NCBI GenBank assembly: GCA_025766275.1
Contig: JAFKAC010000244.1
Location: forward strand, 1-47,800
From: Lactarius indigo
Lineage: Eukaryota > Basidiomycota > Agaricomycetes > Russulales > Russulaceae
Direction: 5' to 3'
Length of the DNA: 47,800 bases
Positions 36,524-46,662 of the stretch are shown here, piece after piece. Position 1 is the stretch's first letter. Each line of letters begins with the position of its first letter. The notes below the pieces were generated by a model. The model saw only the letters and a list, made by a program, of their open reading frames with translations, was not told where the DNA came from and did no database searches. The position numbers and the translations under genes are program-made.

Positions 36524-37851
36524 AGTATCCACAAGAAAACCGAGGCAAAGAGAAGCCATCCTGACCCCCATTTCCCACGGGTTTAGCCTTCGTCCACCCA
36601 ACCTCCATCGCTTCGCTTGTCGACGACCCCCAATTTTTGTCTTTACGTCTTATTTGTTGTGAATTGGTGCGCAAGACGCATGTTTTCGATGATTTCGTTT
36701 TTTCGCGTAATATTGTAGCCCTTTCCTCGTGTCCTTCTTGGCGTTGTTCTATCATATACTAACTCACAAACGACCTTATAATGCGCCTTCTCTAAGTTAG
36801 TTCCATCAGTTTCGCTGGGACGCTTACTTGAATGTTGACCGATTTCTGAGTTGCTCCCCGGACTGTTCTACCTATTATTTATTTAATTTTCTTCTTTGTT
36901 AGCATGATTCAACTTTTATGTCGTTGCCAGTGACATTCGACGGGTTCTCTCATAGCTTCGTAGTAATTTATGTAGCTGGGCTGACCATTTGCTTGCGAAT
37001 GTGGAAATGACTTGACCCCCCTTTTCTGCCCATACCGTACTTTAAATTAAGACCGAACTGCGACCCTGAGATAGGGTGCCCCGTCGATTTATTGCCAGTA
37101 ATTAGTACTGCTCCGCAGTGCGATAGTGGAGTATAACACGTTCTCGAAGCCAAATACGCCAGTGCGGCAGTTACCGAAGAGTCGGAACTACTATGCACCC
37201 TCACCATTGGTACGTAGTAGGCGGTATACAGCCTTCAGGAGACCTCCCGCAAGTGGGGAATAATCCAGCATAGAGAGCTCAGGACTGCTTTATTGGTGCT
37301 GTTGTGGATAACTTGGTAAATGACTCACGAGGAGTCACGGCGGGCTTGGCATGTGCGAGCAGTGTAGATCTAGACTCACAACTGGCGGACGCTGCTCGGA
37401 CGTGGTCTGCTTTTCCGAAGAGCGTACTCGGTGACTCAGGCAGGCTTTATCAGTGGCGCCGTCTCCTGCGAGATCTCTTGTTGTGTTATTTGTCCCTCGA
37501 GCGTCTCTCCCCTGTCAGGTAATGCCGAGGTCGCCGACGAATCGCTGGCGTCTGGCTGGTGTCCACTTTATACCCGTCCCTTCACTCCCTACAGTCCAGC
37601 ATGGTGACATCGTGGTGCACTGCTCTCCTCTCTCCTATCTAAAGGTCAATAACAAACGTGAATGTCGTAAGTGTTACTTTTCTCCGCATTATTTATAATC
37701 CACCAAAACAACAAACAGCGAACGCCGGCAAGGAACCCCCCGGCGATTTGAGTATGTGTGCATCGCACCGCCCCCCCGCTCCCCAAAACGATATATATAC
37801 CCGAATTGTCGAGGATGGAGGAGCGAGTGTCTCTGTGACTCCGCCCCCATT
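36524..37851. other. Intergenic, nothing recognised except core promoter of the next gene
   Basis: No coding similarity seen. Core promoter of the third caspase-like gene lies at its right end. Confidence 0.45.
37792..37799 (+). promoter_or_regulatory. Probable TATA box of caspase-like gene 3
   Basis: TATATATA about 53 bp upstream of the ATG at 37852, in a short C-rich leader. Confidence 0.45.
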
Positions 37852-39850
37852 ATGGCTCAGGTTCAGCGTTTCACGCTCTCCCGCATCCCCGCCTATTGTC
37901 AGTCTCCCACTGCGTCCCCTCCCGAGAACAGGGCCCTCTTGATCGGAATCAACTATGCGTCTTCTGTCGGCGATAAGGGGGAAGGGCACCGCGAGCTTAA
38001 GGGGCCAATCAACGATGCGAAGGCGATGAAGAAGGCTCTAATCGGTGCGATTTCCACGGGCTGCTTTTTTCCCTCACAGGGCTCAACGCTGCTGTTTCCT
38101 ATCACAGAGCTCTTCGATTACAGGGAAGAGGACGTTCGTTTGATGACGGACGAAGAGGTGAACAGGGACTCGGCGCTATGGCCCTCCAGGGAAAACATCG
38201 TCAGTTTTTTTTAGTTTTACGGCGCTTGGCCTTATCGATCACAGTCTAAATGGATTTTCCCAGATGCTCGAATTGCGTGATCTTGTCCGCGACGCATGCC
38301 CAGGAGATGCGTTCGTCTTCTTCTGTGAGCATCTGCCGCACTTACTCCCTTCCCTATTCTCACCAGTACGATTTACTAGATGCTGGCCACTGCGGTCAGC
38401 AGAAGGCGACCGCCGACCCCAATGAAATCGATGGCCTCGACGAATGTCCGTCCGGCCCTTTCCCTTTCCCTTACCCTCCAGCGTCTGACGGCGTAGCCTT
38501 TCAGACATCATTACGTGCGATCACGAGATTATCCTCGACGACGTGGGTCCCGCGTAGGTTCATCCGTCGGTTGTCCGATACTGAGCGATCGTCAGACGCT
38601 CCGCGAATACCTCGTTAACCCACTCCCCTCGGGTACTCGCCTAACGGTCAGTAGATCCATCGTCATTTTTCACATCTGTCACTGTGCCCATCTGAACGCC
38701 GAACCTTCGATAGGCCATCCTGGACGCGTGCCATTCAGGCACGCTCCTCGATTTAGACCACTATCTGTGTCACGCCTTCCTCCCCCAGCGCGCCAAATGT
38801 ACGCCCGTCCGTCCCCCCCAATTATCACATCCGTCTCTCCTCGCCTTATATGCGTTTTTTTTGTCTCTAGCTCTCCAAGAGATGGAGGCGAAACACCACG
38901 AGGGGCCCCTTCCACGCTACCACAGTAACGACGACCTGCACTGGCTCGTCCGTGGCGCCGCGCGCCTCTGTAACATGACGTTCTCGTTCATCGCTCTGGT
39001 CTCGCTCGCCATCGTGCGCTTCAAGATCCGTTTGGTGAAAAAGCGGAAACAGGTCCAAATCGAGGTCGAGGTCGAGGTCCTGGACCGTGTCGACCTGTCA
39101 TCACTCACCAGTATCATCCCGCGCCAACCATGTGCTCGTTCTTCCTGCGTAAACGCTTTCTCGAATGGACCTCTCGTAGTACGTCACTCTTTTTTTTTTT
39201 TTCTGTGTGTCGGTTCGACGAACGCCGGTATGGTATAGATCTCGGTGTCGTCCTGCTCTGACCAGCAAAGTACGTGGGAGGACAGCCAGAACAAGGGAAA
39301 GAGCATGACCACGGTGCGTGCTCTCCGCTATTTCTTCTGACGTATGGACCATGCTTATATCTCCTTAGAAATTGGTCAAGATATTGAGTACGCTCGTTTC
39401 TCGTTTGTCGTCTCATTCGACCGTGTTGTTCACTGACAACGCGTAGGGGAAAACCCGTCCATCAATGTAGGCGACCTGAATCAGCAGCTGCAGTGAGTAC
39501 CCCTAATATGTGTCCGTCGGAGTAGCCAATCGATCGAAATTTTTTTCACAGGAATAGTCTCGCAAAGGCGTCATTCAAGCGCCTATGGGAAGCCAAGAGC
39601 ACTTTCAAGTCGTACAGCGCCAAATTATCACCCCAGAAGCGGAAGGAGTTCCAAGACAAGTACACCGAACAAGGATTTTTCGATCTGAGAGAGCAGACGG
39701 CGCAGTTCGGGAGCCTGCACCCTCTGGTGAGTCCATTTGTATATTGGAGGAACGCGGGCTTTTGTAGCTGACTCGTGCTGACAGCGCCAGGAAGAGGAGT
39801 TTATCGTCAAGAGGGCTGATACCCTCGAGCTACTGCTTCATCCTTCCTAG
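37852..39850 (+). CDS. Caspase-domain (metacaspase-like) protein 3, intact, second subfamily
   Basis: Exons: 37852-38044, 38108-38199, 38264-38324, 38380-38445, 38505-38542, 38596-38646, 38714-38798, 38871-39178, 39239-39313, 39369-39387, 39447-39492, 39552-39726, 39785-39850. They join in frame to 424 aa; exons of 61, 38, 51 and 46 nt match genes 1 and 2. Blocks are NRALLIGINYA, REEDVRLMTDEE, AFVFFYAGHCGQQ (His119), LREYLVNPLP, AILDACHSGT (Cys173) and ISVSSCSDQQSTWED (about 299-313). It differs from genes 1 and 2 in having Ala-Gly-His-Cys instead of Ser-Gly-His-Ser, a Met-Thr-Asp-Glu loop instead of Leu-Lys-Asp, and a hydrophobic run (TFSFIALVSLAIV, 232-244) followed by a Lys/Arg cluster. 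That run could be a membrane or buried helix. The first intron (63 nt) has no stop and might be retained. Confidence 0.92.
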
Positions 39851-40561
39851 TCCAACGCACCTTTCTCCTTTTCTCTATTCTTTTCCCCCGAGTTCTGCGA
39901 GGTTTCGGGACGAGCATTGTATACCCCCTTCTCTTTGATACCAGTCCCCGTGACTCGCCATTTCCAAGTTTGCACTGTATTATTACTGTCACCAGTCGAG
40001 CTTTCACTGCACTTCGTTTTGCCAATATCAGTACAAGGACAGTTTGCGCTTGCCTCATCGTTTCCGCGTGTACAATGAATGCCCTCGCTTTGGTAGTCCA
40101 GGATAGTCCCGTTTGCGAGCGAGCTCCAAGCGGCCCTGTCCCCTCCGATTTGTCTGCTAATGGGGACGAGTCAACGCGCCTTCCGGGAAGTTCCGTGCCG
40201 GGTTAATAGTAATATCAAAGTTGTATCAAGACGCATGATCCGCAACTCCAGCTTTGCATAATCCCATACGTTTCGGACCCCTTCTCTCTCCTCGGATCGT
40301 TCCCTCCCTTTGGTTTTTTTTTTTGTCATCTTTGATCTCTGAGGCACGTACCTGGGTGATACTCGGGCTGTGATGGGGGATGTGGGGAGTGGTGCGCGCT
40401 TTGCACCTACATTCTTATCACGTCTGTCGACGCGGAGTATGATAATGTAGTCGCTCATCCTACTTCCAGCCCCACCTTGTTATGAAACATCACATAGTAC
40501 ATACTTCAGCTTTACATAGCGATAGAACAATCTATGTCCAATATTCATACCTTTCTGTTTA
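39851..40561. other. Intergenic between convergent genes
   Basis: Shared 3' region of caspase-like gene 3 (plus) and the F-box gene (minus). No gene seen. Confidence 0.5.
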
Positions 40562-42322
40562 TCAGTACTCCGGTTCGTCACAAATGACCACCCGAGCTTG
40601 CTTCCGCAACGCGTCCAGCGCCTCGTCATCCACCTCACACCTGATCAACACCACTTCCAGACCAGGTCGCTCCTTCACACTACCCACCAGCTCGGGGCCC
40701 AAATTCGCCCGCACGACCTCACGGTCAGCAACAGCAGAACCAGAGCTGGATCCAGTAATATCGGTGCCATTAAAGTGCGCGGCAGCGTATCGGACGATAG
40801 CCTGGACAACGAGAACCGTCTCTAGGTGTGGCAGGAGGTCTGCTGACGCAGAGAGTGCGCTCAGGACAGACAAGCAGGCGGGGCTGCCGCGGTGCAGTCG
40901 GACACTCTTCACCGATGGCAGCGCGGCGAGCAGTGCCTTCCATGGCGCCGCAACGTCTGGCAACTTCGGAATATCAGTTTCATACTCGCCGGCGGTGCCA
41001 GCATCTTCGATCGCGGTCTCAGGTGCGACGGTGAGGTGCTCGATGCGTCCGGTGCCGAGATACGCACACATTCTCGAAAGACGGAAGAATGGGTAAGACA
41101 GGGCTAAATCTCTGCGCGGGCGGGTGGGAAGGTTCCAGTTGGTGTCAAACAAGAAAAGCGCGTCCTCATGCGCCACTGGGCTAGCGCTCTTGGTATCCGC
41201 CCGGGACCATACCTCGAACGAGCCACGCTCGAGCCCACCAATTACGCGCGCAATGCGGAGGCCGCCATCAGAGACGCCCGGTGCAGAGTCATGCGGGATG
41301 AGGGCTTGCATGTATAAGAACCCGTGCCAATCCCACACCGGACTTGTGGACCAGAAGAGTTGTCTGCGCAGCATGGGAGATACGTCGAGGTATGAGGAGA
41401 GGACTATCAGATGGCGCGGGGTGCCATGGAGGGAGAGGAGCGAGAGGCGTGGCAATACCACGCGCTGCGAAGGCACACCCGCAAGCGGGGCTCTGTCAAG
41501 CCATTCTATGGGAAAGTGCACTATGCAAAGCACCTCGAGCCGCGGCGCTGCCCGCAACGCGTCGAGAAAGACGTGCGGCGCGAAATTTGCGCTGGTAGTG
41601 AGGTGGGTGATGCCTGTGAGGATCCAGCGTGGTGCGCGGATACTCACGGAAGTATCGAACGTGAGCCGGCGGCAGTATGGCGCCTCTCCGCCGAATAAGG
41701 TCTCTGGGAGGTTGACATCATCGAAGGACTGTACTATGTTGGGGATTCCGTGGAGGCTGAGCGACTCCAGTGAGGACGGTCTGCGGAGGTTGTGGAGGAT
41801 GCGAAGGATGTCATCAAGGTAACCGGAAAGGCGGAGGGTGCGTATTTTGGCGGTGAAGAGCAGCTCTACGGCAGCGAACAATTCGAGCCCGTCCTCATAG
41901 CAGGCGCCAATGCGCATGTCAATACACATGGAGAATGGGGCAGAGCGCTCCATCATGGCGCGCGACCAGGAAATAGAGAGACCCGGAGTGACGGAAGACC
42001 AGAGTTTCGGTATGCCAAGTGCAGCTGAGCGCCAGTAGCGACAGACATGCGTCACCGCGATCCAGTCCGGTTGACCCGACGAGAGAAAGGATGGGGGTGG
42101 AGGGTAAAGATCCGCCAAGAACAGAAAGAATTCTTGAAGAATTTCGACAGGGGGCTGGAGAGCTAGGGACCTGCGTATCATGAGTGTGACTGGAATGTCA
42201 AGCAACTCTCGACGTACGAGGGTGGAAAAGTACGGGAAATCTCCGGGAAGTCCGTCTCTATCATACCTCGAACTGACATCGCAGCAAAGAAGAAAAAAGT
42301 GCCGGAGCCTGAGATCTTCCAA
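40562..42322 (-). CDS. F-box protein with leucine-rich C-terminal region
   Basis: Single open frame of 586 codons from the ATG at 42322. An F-box-like domain lies near the N terminus (about residues 57-108): PPVEILQEFFLFLADLYPP, then WIAVTHVCRYWRSAALGIPKLWS, the usual mushroom F-box pattern. The rest is a run of irregular Leu-rich repeats (for example RTLRLSGYLDDI, LESLSLHGIPNI, HLTTSANFAPHVFLDAL, PRLEVLCIVHF, VLPRLSLLSLHGTP). Such proteins recruit targets to SCF ubiquitin ligases through Skp1; the target here is unknown. The first about 50 residues are atypical, so the true start may be the internal ATG at residue 48 or there may be an upstream exon. It is transcribed against the caspase-like genes on both sides and interrupts that array. 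Confidence 0.88.
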   Translation of the reverse strand: MEDLRLRHFFLLCCDVSSRYDRDGLPGDFPYFSTLVRRELLDIPVTLMIRRSLALQPPVEILQEFFLFLADLYPPPPSFLSSGQPDWIAVTHVCRYWRSAALGIPKLWSSVTPGLSISWSRAMMERSAPFSMCIDMRIGACYEDGLELFAAVELLFTAKIRTLRLSGYLDDILRILHNLRRPSSLESLSLHGIPNIVQSFDDVNLPETLFGGEAPYCRRLTFDTSVSIRAPRWILTGITHLTTSANFAPHVFLDALRAAPRLEVLCIVHFPIEWLDRAPLAGVPSQRVVLPRLSLLSLHGTPRHLIVLSSYLDVSPMLRRQLFWSTSPVWDWHGFLYMQALIPHDSAPGVSDGGLRIARVIGGLERGSFEVWSRADTKSASPVAHEDALFLFDTNWNLPTRPRRDLALSYPFFRLSRMCAYLGTGRIEHLTVAPETAIEDAGTAGEYETDIPKLPDVAAPWKALLAALPSVKSVRLHRGSPACLSVLSALSASADLLPHLETVLVVQAIVRYAAAHFNGTDITGSSSGSAVADREVVRANLGPELVGSVKERPGLEVVLIRCEVDDEALDALRKQARVVICDEPEY

Positions 42323-42545
42323 AGGATTTGCGGTGACCCTGCTGCCCTACTGGAACGACGTATTCCGCGTACGACGAACGTAACGGGCACCCAATCGGGA
42401 ACACAAAGCAGTGCCTCACCAACCAAGGAGAACAATTACCACAGTATGCAACGAGGCGGCGCTTACATGAAGCTTGGACATCGTCACACGCGGCCGTCGC
42501 GAGAGCGCTACTACAGGATGACCAAGAGGGTGCGCCCACGAACCA

Positions 42546-42564
42546 ACTTGGTTTCAAACCAAGT
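42546..42564. repeat. Perfect inverted repeat, 9 + 1 + 9 bp
   Basis: ACTTGGTTT-C-AAACCAAGT, about 225 bp upstream of the F-box ATG. It could form a hairpin or be a dimeric binding site. Confidence 0.7.
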
Positions 42565-43888
42565 GGCTCCGATATGATTCAGTGAGATCCCTCCGATTGA
42601 CTTTTTTTATGCCATTGAACGTCGATTCAGACGCCATCTCTTTGGCACACACCTCTTTCGTCTTCTCGTGTCTTCCCTCCCGTATCAGTATAACTACATG
42701 ATTTTTCTACACATTGTTCAAGTTCTCTCCCGACATATATTGTACAGTTTATAGCGATCCGTTACGCTTGGGCTTTTGAGCCGTTTTCCTCAGAGAATTA
42801 CTATAAAATTAAAATCAACTTGAATATAAAGTTTTGGGGTACCGCAGCGGCCTCCGAGATCTGTTTCAGCTACGATTCAGCAATTTTTTCGATTGGGTTG
42901 CTCAATGATCATCCAGCTCCTCAGTTGGCGTGGTGATGTATTAGCGTGATGTGTGGGGGCAACGCCACGGCCATGCGCATCTCCGCCACCATTCACAGGC
43001 GATGGCCCCGTTGTCGAGTGTCAAGCATCATGATCGTCCAATGTGTCGTCGGTACCAAGTTCTTCGACTTGCGGCGTACTAGCAACATACACCTGCCCCT
43101 TGGTGGATCTGGGTGGGCCATCTCCACTAGCTGCATACAATGCTGCTGTCAAGTGACTCTAATCACGGGTGGGAGGGGGGGTTCCCCGGTGTGCTGCTAA
43201 GTTAGAAGGTTCAGAGGGTCAAACTGCCACAGGAGCAAAGCAAAATATTTAAAGGGACTCTGAGGCCAGTCTCAACTTTCAAAGTCCGATTTAAGCAGAC
43301 AGACAGTCGGTTGTTATGCACTGCTCACTAGTCTGAGCACTCCATCCGCGTCCTGATCCTTCCACGACACCAATTCCAGAAGCTCCAGTGTGGGAATTTA
43401 AATCGTCTCCAACCCAGGTTTCACCTCCGAAATTATGCCTATTCTGTCCGTATCATCAGTTGTATTAGGACTTCTCTGTGTCACATCGCCTCGCCCTCAG
43501 GCTAGGTGTATGTGTTGATCATGATGCCTGCCATGATGTGGTTGCGCATTCCTGATCCCTAGTAAGCTTATCTTAGGGCTGCTCCTCTAATCATGACAAT
43601 CATGTACGTCGGTACCCATCGTTGGCCCCGTCCTGGCATCGGATTTATCTGGTTTGTGCTCGACGCTTGTTCCTTGTTTCTCTCACTACTTGCCTTGGGG
43701 TTGGGTGCTGAATGTGCGAAATTCCGGCTGTTATGGGACGGACGGCGAAGTCGGAGACAATGATACCAGTTAAGATTAGGACGTTGCGTGGACTCGGACC
43801 TTTCCATCTTGTGCTGAGCTCCATTGTCAGATCTGATGGACTTATTCTGATCTGTGTGCTGCCCGTCATTTACGTGTCATCGCCGTTC

Positions 43889-43909
43889 TACTACTACTAC
43901 TACTACTAC
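43889..43909 (+). repeat. (TAC)7 microsatellite
   Basis: Seven uninterrupted TAC units in intergenic DNA. Confidence 0.9.
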
Positions 43910-44139
43910 CCGTGTATGGGCTCGGTTCTGGTAGGAGGTTTCGTCCGCGGTCAATTCAATGCACTGACTGTGCTTCGAACTGTGGCGCCTGACCCTTCTG
44001 ATTTCTCTAGCCTCGTTCCACATTAACCCCTCACAGTCCCTCCACTTATTAATGCCAGCTAAGAGTATATCGTGTCCTCCTCGGGACTTTCGCTGGTTCT
44101 CTTCCCCTTCGATTGTTGTCCCACTGCCGCTCCTAGTCT

Positions 44140-45030
44140 TTCCCATCCCCACCTCTAAAATACTGAAGGCATTTTAGGTTGGGATAATCGGTATGTCACC
44201 CGCTGGTGATAATGAACAATGCTTTCGCGAGCTCAAGGGGTCTGTCGGAAATCCTTGGGCCGTTGAGAGTGTGCCACTTCCGGAGTCAGCTTCCTACAGA
44301 TCGGATGGCATTTGCTTGATGAGGAACGAGAAAGCCGGTTGGAGTCTTCAGAGACAGGCACTGGATCAGTCGTATATCCCCGGGGATAGGTTAGTAGCCT
44401 TCTGTAGGCCTTTCAGCGTGCTCACTCCCATCGTCTGTTCAAGAAATGCCAGTTACCCAGGTCGACAGGTTGAAACGACGGAATTTACTGAGATCCACGG
44501 CCGCCACGAATGTGAGCCCGATATTTTATCCCCTGTTTCCCCCGGAATCTGACGCCGTACATGGTGTAGATAGTGATGCTCGGAATCTCCAGTTCGTCGC
44601 TGACAACGTGAGGCTCTCGCTGGTAATTCATTGGTCATTCGGTACTAAGCACTTGCAGCCCGTTCGCGAATGCCATGTTGGTCTAGTTCCTGCGGGTGTC
44701 CGCACACTCAGTGTGGTAAGGCCATTAATATCGCACCTTTTGGCCGTGAGGACATGCCCTGACCGCCTTCCCTAGGCCCGCGCAGCTACACCCCCTGACC
44801 CGAGCACCACAATACGAGCAACTGGTTCCTCCACCGATACGCCCAATGATCACATGAACCATAATTTCCCACATTCCCCTCTCTATCTCTTTCTCCCACG
44901 GTCGTTCAGTTCTCGTGGAGAGGGAAGTGACTATCTCGCGGCACGTCGGTGTGACTACCATGACCCGTAGTATGTTTTCCCTCCTTCCGCTCGTGCTCGC
45001 GCCTACCTCGTTACCGTTCTGCTTCATATT
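44140..45030 (+). pseudogene. Decayed caspase-like gene, second subfamily
   Basis: Traces follow the exon order of genes 3 and 5. SPAGDNEQCFRELKG at about 44195-44240 matches SPASDNEQRGDKLDG of gene 5. A stretch reading GICLMRNE at about 44308-44330 matches the IFLMTDEE block. An ...ADNV-like exon end is at about 44600, a stretch aligning with the LRE-(C/Y)-LV-(N/D)-PLP exon is at about 44655-44705, and CNWFLHRYAQ-like sequence is near 44815-44845. A trace of exon 8 may follow (44910-45000). The His-bearing and Cys-bearing exons are not recognisable and frames are inconsistent, so it cannot encode an active peptidase. It is most similar to the gene at 46.66 kb. Confidence 0.75.
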
Positions 45031-45034
45031 TACA

Positions 45035-46577
45035 TGGGCTCCCCATGAACGTTTCTTGAAACATGATGACTTGCGGCGTCATATCTTGGATGTACACAAT
45101 TATCGCGTCTGTTAACACCGATATGACGAGGAAGGACCCTAAGTTCGACCTCCTGAATCTTTCAGTAATTCATTTCGCCAACGAACAACCTAAAGCTTGA
45201 GTTCGGGGCTTAGACCGCCTAGGTCTTACTCGTGCGACTCCACAAGTCCACGACAGGGTCCTGGTGGAGACACAAGTACAATGGCCCCTGTGCGAACGAT
45301 ACATGACAGACTACCCCCTCACGGGAATTTGCGAGTTGTAGGATCTTTCCGACAAGCTGTCTACTCCTACCAGTGAAAGAAAAGATAAAGTGGCCGATTT
45401 GCTGTTGGCGAAGTCTAGCCCATAACACTTGGCCTGTCTGGCCTTTGTCCGAGCCCCGTCGGGGACCTCGTCCAAACCTCGTCCTCCGCGCTTTCGAAAA
45501 ACGGTTGCCGGGCTGCCCCCGACGTCTAGCTGTACCAGCCACCACCGACAGCCAAAGAAGGAAGTGGGACCACATAAAGTCTACTGCACAGACGTTTCAG
45601 CTTGACACTGGCAGTGCCTGTCACACTTTGGCTTCAGCGCTTTCAGGTCAGTTTCAGCGCCTCTCGCCTATTGTTCTCTATATTCCAACCCCCGATCTCG
45701 TAATTGCACAGGTCCAGTTGTTCGTTGTCTGATTCCGCCTACATAACGGGTGGTTATACTGTAGAATTGGGCTCATGACTGACCTGGAACCACCCATGAG
45801 CACTCAGATGACGCATCAGACATGTGACGCATCATTGGCGGCAGTATGACCGGGTCCTCTATAAACCCTAAAAAGCAGGCATCGCCTTGCACTGCATGGG
45901 TCATCTCACTGCCCTCGGGTATTTGTGGATGTGTAAATCTTGGTGTAAATATAGCTGCGCTGTTCGCTAGCGGATTCTTTTTTGTCCGTGTGCAAATCGG
46001 TATTTGTGTTGCACAACATGTGATAATTATGCCGTTCCGGGCCCGAGTGCACGAAGGATAGAGTGGAGGTTGGTTGATGGCAGCGAGGAAACGTGCTCGC
46101 GAAGAAGCATAGACGGAGTAGCCTATGATAGTAAGACAAAGATATTACGTACAGTGATCACCGTGATGGCACCGGCCCGGTGGAATTGCAGGTTGGTTTT
46201 GACTCTCGATCACGATGTTCCCTTCAGTCTTCAGTCCTGAGGCTCGCCACCTTCCTCTAATTGCAGTCTTCGGGGTCAAAATTCTGGAGTGTTTGGAATA
46301 CCTGTTTTAACGGTCATCTAGTCGAGCTGGAGATATAGTTAAGAGCAGGATCGCTCAGTGTCGGACTTTCCATCATCGCTTGGCGCTCAGCGCTCAGCTA
46401 TTGTCAGATCCTATTGGTTGTGTATCTGTCCCTGTCTCTCGTGCTGCGCGGCGCTCAAATACCATAATTTCCCATAATGGGCGTGAACGAGGCTATCGTC
46501 CGCCCCGATTAGGTTCACTGGCATTGCTTTCAAGTTGTGGCGTTTGCTCACCTCACACCTCATTGCCTCGGTTCCCC
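45035..46577. other. Intergenic, 1.5 kb
   Basis: No gene recognised. A stretch at about 45620-45680 faintly resembles the first exon of caspase-like gene 3 and may be a further scrap, but I cannot support that. Confidence 0.4.
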
Positions 46578-46585
46578 TATATAAG
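46578..46585 (+). promoter_or_regulatory. Probable TATA box of caspase-like gene 5
   Basis: TATATAAG about 78 bp upstream of the ATG at 46663. Confidence 0.55.
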
Positions 46586-46662
46586 GAGAGCTGAGAGGAC
46601 ACCTCTCGTGCGTCCTTTGATCTCACTTGACCCTTTCTGTGCCTTTCGTTTCTCCTCTCGCG

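Larger units (their letters stand above)
42323..44135. other. Intergenic, 1.8 kb
   Basis: No gene recognised. Contains a perfect palindrome at 42546-42564 (upstream of the F-box gene) and a (TAC)7 microsatellite at 43889-43909. Confidence 0.5.

Noticed and set aside
36159..36755. 198-codon minus-strand open frame over caspase-like gene 2
   Set aside because: Lies antisense to well-supported exons of gene 2 and is a shadow of their codon bias.
40482..41822. Long plus-strand frames (up to 232 codons) opposite the F-box gene
   Set aside because: Antisense shadows of a 586-codon frame that has clear F-box and Leu-rich features.
45620..45680. Possible extra scrap of a caspase-like first exon
   Set aside because: Similarity to gene 3 is about 30 bases with gaps and could be chance.
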